From Rhizophagus clarus (Eukaryota; Glomeromycota; Glomeromycetes; Glomerales; Glomeraceae): a DNA stretch of 64,000 nucleotides. The stretch is from positions 186,001-250,000 of the forward strand of contig BLAL01000086.1 of the NCBI GenBank assembly GCA_015698045.1, given 5' to 3'. A program made the translations under genes and the position numbers. This document shows, one piece after another, positions 59,353 through 64,000 of the stretch; the stretch's first letter is position 1, and each line of letters begins with the position of its first letter. The notes beneath the pieces were generated by a model. That model was not told the DNA's origin and did not search any database. It worked only from the letters and a program-made list of their open reading frames with translations.

Positions 59353-62300
59353 ATAGGTATTAAGGTTGCAGGCGAAACTTAATAGTTTAGATAAATGGTA
59401 AAATTGAAACTGTTTAAACTGTTTTGCCAAAAATTTTTAAAAATGGAAAACTGTAAAACATTTTGCAAATTTTGAAACTCTTTATGTTTTACCAGTTTTA
59501 TCATTATATTATATATATAGTTTTGCCAATTATAATAATTTTTGTCATATAATTATACATTATATATCAAATCAGAAAATTTATTATCAAGTTTTATTTT
59601 TTTATTTAAAATACATTATTTAATATTTTAATTTTGTATTTATCTAATAATTTTATTCATCTATTCTGTATTTATTTACTAAATCATCAATATCATATTC
59701 CATTATATTTTTACCTTCAATACTACTTTCATCATTTATTAAAGGAATTTCAACGTATTCATTATCCATATTATCAATTAAATCATCTTCAGAAATTTTA
59801 CCAATATCCTCCAAAATCAATTTATTTGATAAATCAACATTTTCTTCAATCTATAAATTATCAATTGGTACAATCACATTATCATCTGGAATAAGTTCAC
59901 CTGATGTTGTCCAACGTTCAGTTCAGTTGTACTTGTTCATGTAATACTATCAGTTAAATCAGCAGTAACTTCTTCAATTTTTTCTTCAAATTCTTTTGAT
60001 TTGGCTAAAGCTTCAAGAACCCTTTTATTTAGTTCTGCTGCATTTAATTTAAATTTATCTTTGTTTTCTTTTCCATAAAAACCAAATTTTTTTTCAGCAT
60101 TTGATTTCCAATAAGTTATTATTTTAGACATAGATTCAAGTTTTTCAACTCCTATTTATATACAACGTTTATTAGTAAGCCAACCTAATGTAGAAAACCC
60201 TCTTTCACAACTTGCAGAATTTGGGCAAATTGAAAACAAATAATGAGCAATACGTGACAAAGAATCAGGATCAGGTGATATATGTATAAGATTCCACCAG
60301 TTAATAGGTTCTTCATAACCAATACCAAATTCAGGATTAAAAGGTTCTTTACACTCTTTATAAAGTCTTAATTGTAAACATAAAGCATTTTGTTCTTGAA
60401 GATCTAATCCCAAATTTCTTCTAATAAGTGTAGCCATTTTGATAATCTTTGAATATGATTTTTTCTTTAATGGTGAATCTAATATTAAATAAATTATTAT
60501 TATAAGATATTAAATTAAATAAAAGAAAAATGAAATTTAATAAAAATTAATTTAAATTTCAATACCTTGAAAATGTGAAGGGGTTCCTCGGAATTGTGGA
60601 AGTAAAAAAAAATATAATAAATATTTATCATCATCGAATTCCTTAAACCTTTTATTCAATACTTGATGACAATAATTCTAGAAAGACTTGTTAAAAGAAC
60701 GTGGTAGTGATTTTATAACTGCAGCCAATCATGTTAAATTTAAAAAACAATCAGCTAAAGTTGCCTTTTGTACTTCTAGAGCTAAAATGGCCTTGCGTAA
60801 TAGGTTTAATATGAAAGCTAAAATATTTAAATCAGCCTAAAAATTACGCCCATTAACAATAGCTTTAATATGAGTATTTGTTAAATATTCGACGTGATTT
60901 TCCATCATCTAATTATTTAACAATAGTTATTTGTAATTAGATTATTTGTTATTGTTGTAATAAACGTTTAAATTAATTATGATAAATAGTATAATACCTT
61001 TTCTATAATGGACTTTAAGTTTAAGACCGAATTGACTGATTCACTTAAGGTGATCCATCATGTCTTGCAATAAGATTTAAGTCCCCCACCTTTAATACCA
61101 CTTTCTTTAATTAATTGATTAAATTTAGCACCTTTTTAAAAAATAAGAATTAAATAAAATTTAGTAAACCTTTGTATCTTTAATAAATGTTTTGTATTTC
61201 AAAATTACCTACTAAATGTGAATTACGAAAAAATGATGCTAAGATATTAACCTGAATAAGGAGACAATTAGCAAATACGTGATCAACTATATCGCTAGCA
61301 ATTAGATTGATACAATGAGAAATACAACGGACACTTTCAATATGTAGATATTTGTCTTTTATTAATCGTCTAGCCTTACAAATATTAGCAGCATTATCAG
61401 ATACAATCGTGAAAATGCGTTCTAGTCCTATTTGTTCAAGTATATTTTCTATTTTTTTAGCCAAATAGGTGGTGAATCTAATGAAAGATCGGAGAGTTAA
61501 TACAGATATTCTTTACGTAATGGGATAAGAATGATGAAATTCTAATAAGATTGATGGTTGCCTGAGGTCCACTCATCCAAAGCTGCAATTACTAAAAGCT
61601 TAGATTAATATATTGATACTTAATAAATGATTTAAACCCTTAAAAAACTATAAATCCTACTTACAGAGGGTTAAATTATTCTGTTTAGACAAATCCATTC
61701 GTATATTCTCATTAACATTAGTTAATTTTTCTTCAAGAAAACATCCTGATAGATAATCTCGTGATAGCAAATATATGCGGCATTTAACTCCTTTACAAAA
61801 TCTACAAAAAAAGGATGTTTAACTATCCTAAAAGAAACTCCACATGCCACAAAGAATTTAACCAAAGTACGATTAATTCAATTTTTCTGGCCTTCAGGAA
61901 GTTCTGTAGATTCGTAAAAGTCTTTCATAGTTGTTTGTCCACCAGAGAGATTTTCAGCTTTTCTCTTTTTATTAGAAGTATTGACTCTTTCTCTAATCTT
62001 CGCCATATAGGTACGAAGTACAAATGCAGGTGCATTCAAGCAGTGGTTAGCAAGGTGTTCTTCAAGAACTGGTGTTTCTCCTCGCTTCTATTTTGTTGAG
62101 CAATATTTACATTCTGCTCCAAATTTTCCAGGTGATATAGCTTCTTTCCTTTCAAAATGAAGCCATATTTCTCTTAAAGGACGTCCACCAATACTTTTTC
62201 CCTTGTTTTTATTACTTTTGGATGATTGAACTTGTGGAATGACAAGTTTTGTATTGTCAACAATAACTAAATCATTAGACACATCTATTTCGTGTGAGTA

Positions 62301-62657
62301 GTTTTGTTATAAATTTAAAACAAGATAAGAGGTGTATTAAAAAACTCTTCACTATAATTATATAACCAAACTACCCCTGAATGAATTACATTTTGTTTAA
62401 TAATTAATATATTCAGAATTTTAGAATTTATGAAATATGAATGCATCCGAATATTTAGAGAAAATTTTTTTAAAAAAAGATTATCAATGTAGTAGATTTT
62501 TATTGGTTGAAATAATCTACCGCAGTTTGACCTTTTAGGCATAAAATTGAGTTTCAGTAACGTCAAAACCTTTTACCAATAGTTTAAATGCTTATAATCA
62601 AGGTTTTGACTTTTGTCAAATCTCAAAACTGATTTTGCCCGCAACCTTAATAGGTAT
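59353..62657 (-). mobile_element. hAT-superfamily DNA transposon, 3289 bp, 8-bp target duplication
   Basis: The element 59361-62649 is flanked by the 8-bp repeat ATAGGTAT (59353-59360; 62650-62657). Its inverted ends are TAAGGTTGCAGGCGAAA and TAAGGTTGCGGGCAAAA. The interior holds a broken transposase on the minus strand. The subterminal regions contain repeated AAACTGTTT/CAAAACTG-like words that could be transposase binding sites. Confidence 0.92.
59653..62282 (-). pseudogene. hAT transposase with BED finger, several stops
   Basis: From 62282: MSNDLVIVDN, then a BED-type zinc finger (GGRPLREIWLHFERKE, CKYCSTK..., HLANHC), with a stop inside (STK*KRG). Then LNAPAFVLRTYMAKIRE, TMKDFYESTELPEGQ and a second stop before INRTLVKFFVACGVSF. 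A middle part (61464-61180) has IFTIVSDNAANI and RCISHCINLIASDIV, the region with catalytic Asp. The C-terminal dimerisation part (60437-60156) has NWWNLI and SCERGFSTLGWL, followed by VEKLESMSKIITYW and an acidic end closing at 59653. Some gaps may be introns, but the in-frame stops inside conserved motifs show it is inactive. Confidence 0.88.
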
Positions 62658-63400
62658 AAAATAGTGTAATCTTCCTTTGGCTTATTTCCTAATATATAAA
62701 TTTATGAAATCTTTTTTGTGAACTAAATTTGTTTATAAATCCAGAAAATATATCAAAATTTAATATTAAATTTAAACTTAAAATCAAGTTGGGTTCAAAT
62801 TCTATTAACATATTTGCTTTACCCAAATTTTTTGTTTCCAAGTTAAAGAAGAATACCATTATTGTTAACACGCTGGCTGATTTTAATCTTAAATAATATA
62901 ACAAAAAAAGTATGCCATTCAGTTTGTCTCTAAAAAACCCTATGAATATCAAGGACTAAGGTTGCCTGCTAAAATTCATCTAACCAATACCAAAAGTCAA
63001 AACTCCCTATATATATAGTGCTGAAACTTCTGAAACGTCAAAATGCTGAAACTGCTAAAACTGCTAAAACTGTTTCAGCATTTTAGTATTTTGGCATAGT
63101 TTTGGCATAACTAATACTATTACTTTATTATAGTTTTAGCATATTTCAGCATGTTAGCAGTATTTAATTTATAATGCTTATAAAATTTATTTTTTTAAAC
63201 TAAAATTTAAAATATATTAACATTTAGTACAAAAAATGTTTCATTTATTGTATTTATTACAAGTAATATAATGATAAAAAGTTAAAAACTAGAAATTAAA
63301 AACAAATTTATTTGTGACTATAGTCTAAGTGTAAGTATAATTCTTAACAAAATAAAATAAAAAGAAATGTTTCTAAATTAAAAGAAATAAATTCCTAATT
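62658..63400. repeat. Decayed hAT-like end and CTGAAACTG repeats
   Basis: At 62957-62975 TAAGGTTGCCTGCTAAAAT resembles the terminal repeat of the adjacent hAT element, so it may be one end of a related element whose other end I did not find. From 63020 to 63170 there are tandem CTGAAAC / CTAAAACTG words and a CTGTTTCAGCATTTT core similar to the minisatellites at 26.2 and 28.2 kb. No gene. Confidence 0.55.
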
Positions 63401-64000
63401 TTCACACATCTCTTCAACCTACTATTTCAGAGTTTCAGAAAGTTCAAATTCAGAAGCTGTATCTAAAGTAAAAAACTAAAAGAAATATTAATAACATTTC
63501 CAATTAAAAATTCTCCCTTCTTATTATGCTTACAATTCTATATGAAATATCTGAAAGTTTGAAGTTAAGAGGAAATCCTAAGAAAGAAAAAATGAAAGAA
63601 GCATTAGATTATATATTTCTAATTAAAAAAAAGTTCATCAGTTTTTTCTTACTTTAATCTTAAAGCCTGTTTTATAATTTTGTTTAACAATCCTACAGAA
63701 AAGAAAAGAAGAAACATTAGAAATGTCTCTCTTAAGAAAAAGAAAAACTCATCATCTTCCAGCTTACCTTGAATACCTTTATATTCTAGATCAAAATTCA
63801 GATCCAAGAAATTATCCCCTAAAGAAAAAACGTTAATGAAGTTTCAAAATCAAAAAAAAAATGAAAATCCTTCTTACTTTTCATATTCTAAAAGTCTGAA
63901 AAGGTATTCCCTAAAAAAAAAAAAGCAAAAGGAGTGTTAATATTGTTCTAAAAACAAAAAAAATTATGAAACTTCTAATTCTTGGCTTATCTTCATATGT
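63401..64000 (-). other. Ladder of short splice-bounded blocks (possible micro-exon gene or degenerate repeat)
   Basis: On the minus strand at least five blocks of about 35-50 nt recur every 105-130 nt. Each follows a pyrimidine-rich TTTCTTTAG-like acceptor and most end at a GTAAG donor: about 63909-63877, 63815-63765, 63696-63657, 63575-63532 and 63464-63421. Translations include DNFLDLNFDLEYKGIQ, LLNKIIKQALRL and FPLNFKLSDISYRI. The phase does not join cleanly across all blocks. It could be the 3' part of a micro-exon gene that continues outside the window, or a decayed tandem repeat. Confidence 0.35.

Noticed and set aside
59634..59894. Plus-strand ORF with His/Tyr/Gln-rich sequence
   Set aside because: Antisense to the acidic C-terminus of the hAT transposase.

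Overview
The window is nuclear DNA of a very AT-rich fungus. Short introns with GT-AG ends interrupt nearly every gene, and spacers are full of A/T homopolymers. Most of the sequence is either transposable elements or a locally amplified kinase family. The kinases (a CxxC...CxxC zinc-binding N-terminus followed by a kinase domain with HRDLHSGNIL, DLG and APE), the coiled-coil ORFan fragments and the LINE ORF1 type all resemble families I associate with arbuscular mycorrhizal fungi (Glomeromycotina), closest to Rhizophagus. That assignment comes from recognising families, not from a database search.

Layout. 1-14.2 kb: a head-to-tail array of four minus-strand, five-exon kinase genes with homologous spacers. 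Copies B and C look intact. Copy A has a one-base frameshift just before APE. Copy D has a broken first exon. 16.2-18.6 kb: a six-exon secreted copper-radical oxidase (glyoxal oxidase type) with an Ala/Pro-rich linker. 18.6-34 kb: a gene desert that is extremely AT-rich from about 22.7 kb, with a 1.4-kb array of hairpin-forming repeats, a 44-bp retro-insert and two TA-flanked inverted-repeat elements. 34.6-36.3 kb: decayed fragments of lineage-specific proteins. 39.2-41.2 kb: a nine- or ten-exon CDK8/SSN3 kinase of the Mediator module. 41.9-42.3 kb: a hAT-type MITE. 44.3-45.6 kb: an F-box/Kelch gene. 49.5-55.5 kb: a piggyBac element with a broken, intron-containing transposase and a second inverted-repeat element nested in its intron. 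56.4-58.4 kb: a LINE-derived retroposon that carries only ORF1. 58.7-58.9 kb: a SINE-like element. 59.4-62.6 kb: a hAT element with a broken transposase. 62.7-64 kb: repeats, plus a ladder of splice-bounded micro-exon-like blocks.

The four likely functional single-copy or duplicated gene units (kinases B and C, the oxidase, CDK8, F-box/Kelch) do not form a pathway. They are islands between repeat compartments. Exon coordinates were read by eye from splice sites and checked by codon phase. No alignment, gene prediction or database search was run. I saw no rRNA, tRNA or CRISPR array.
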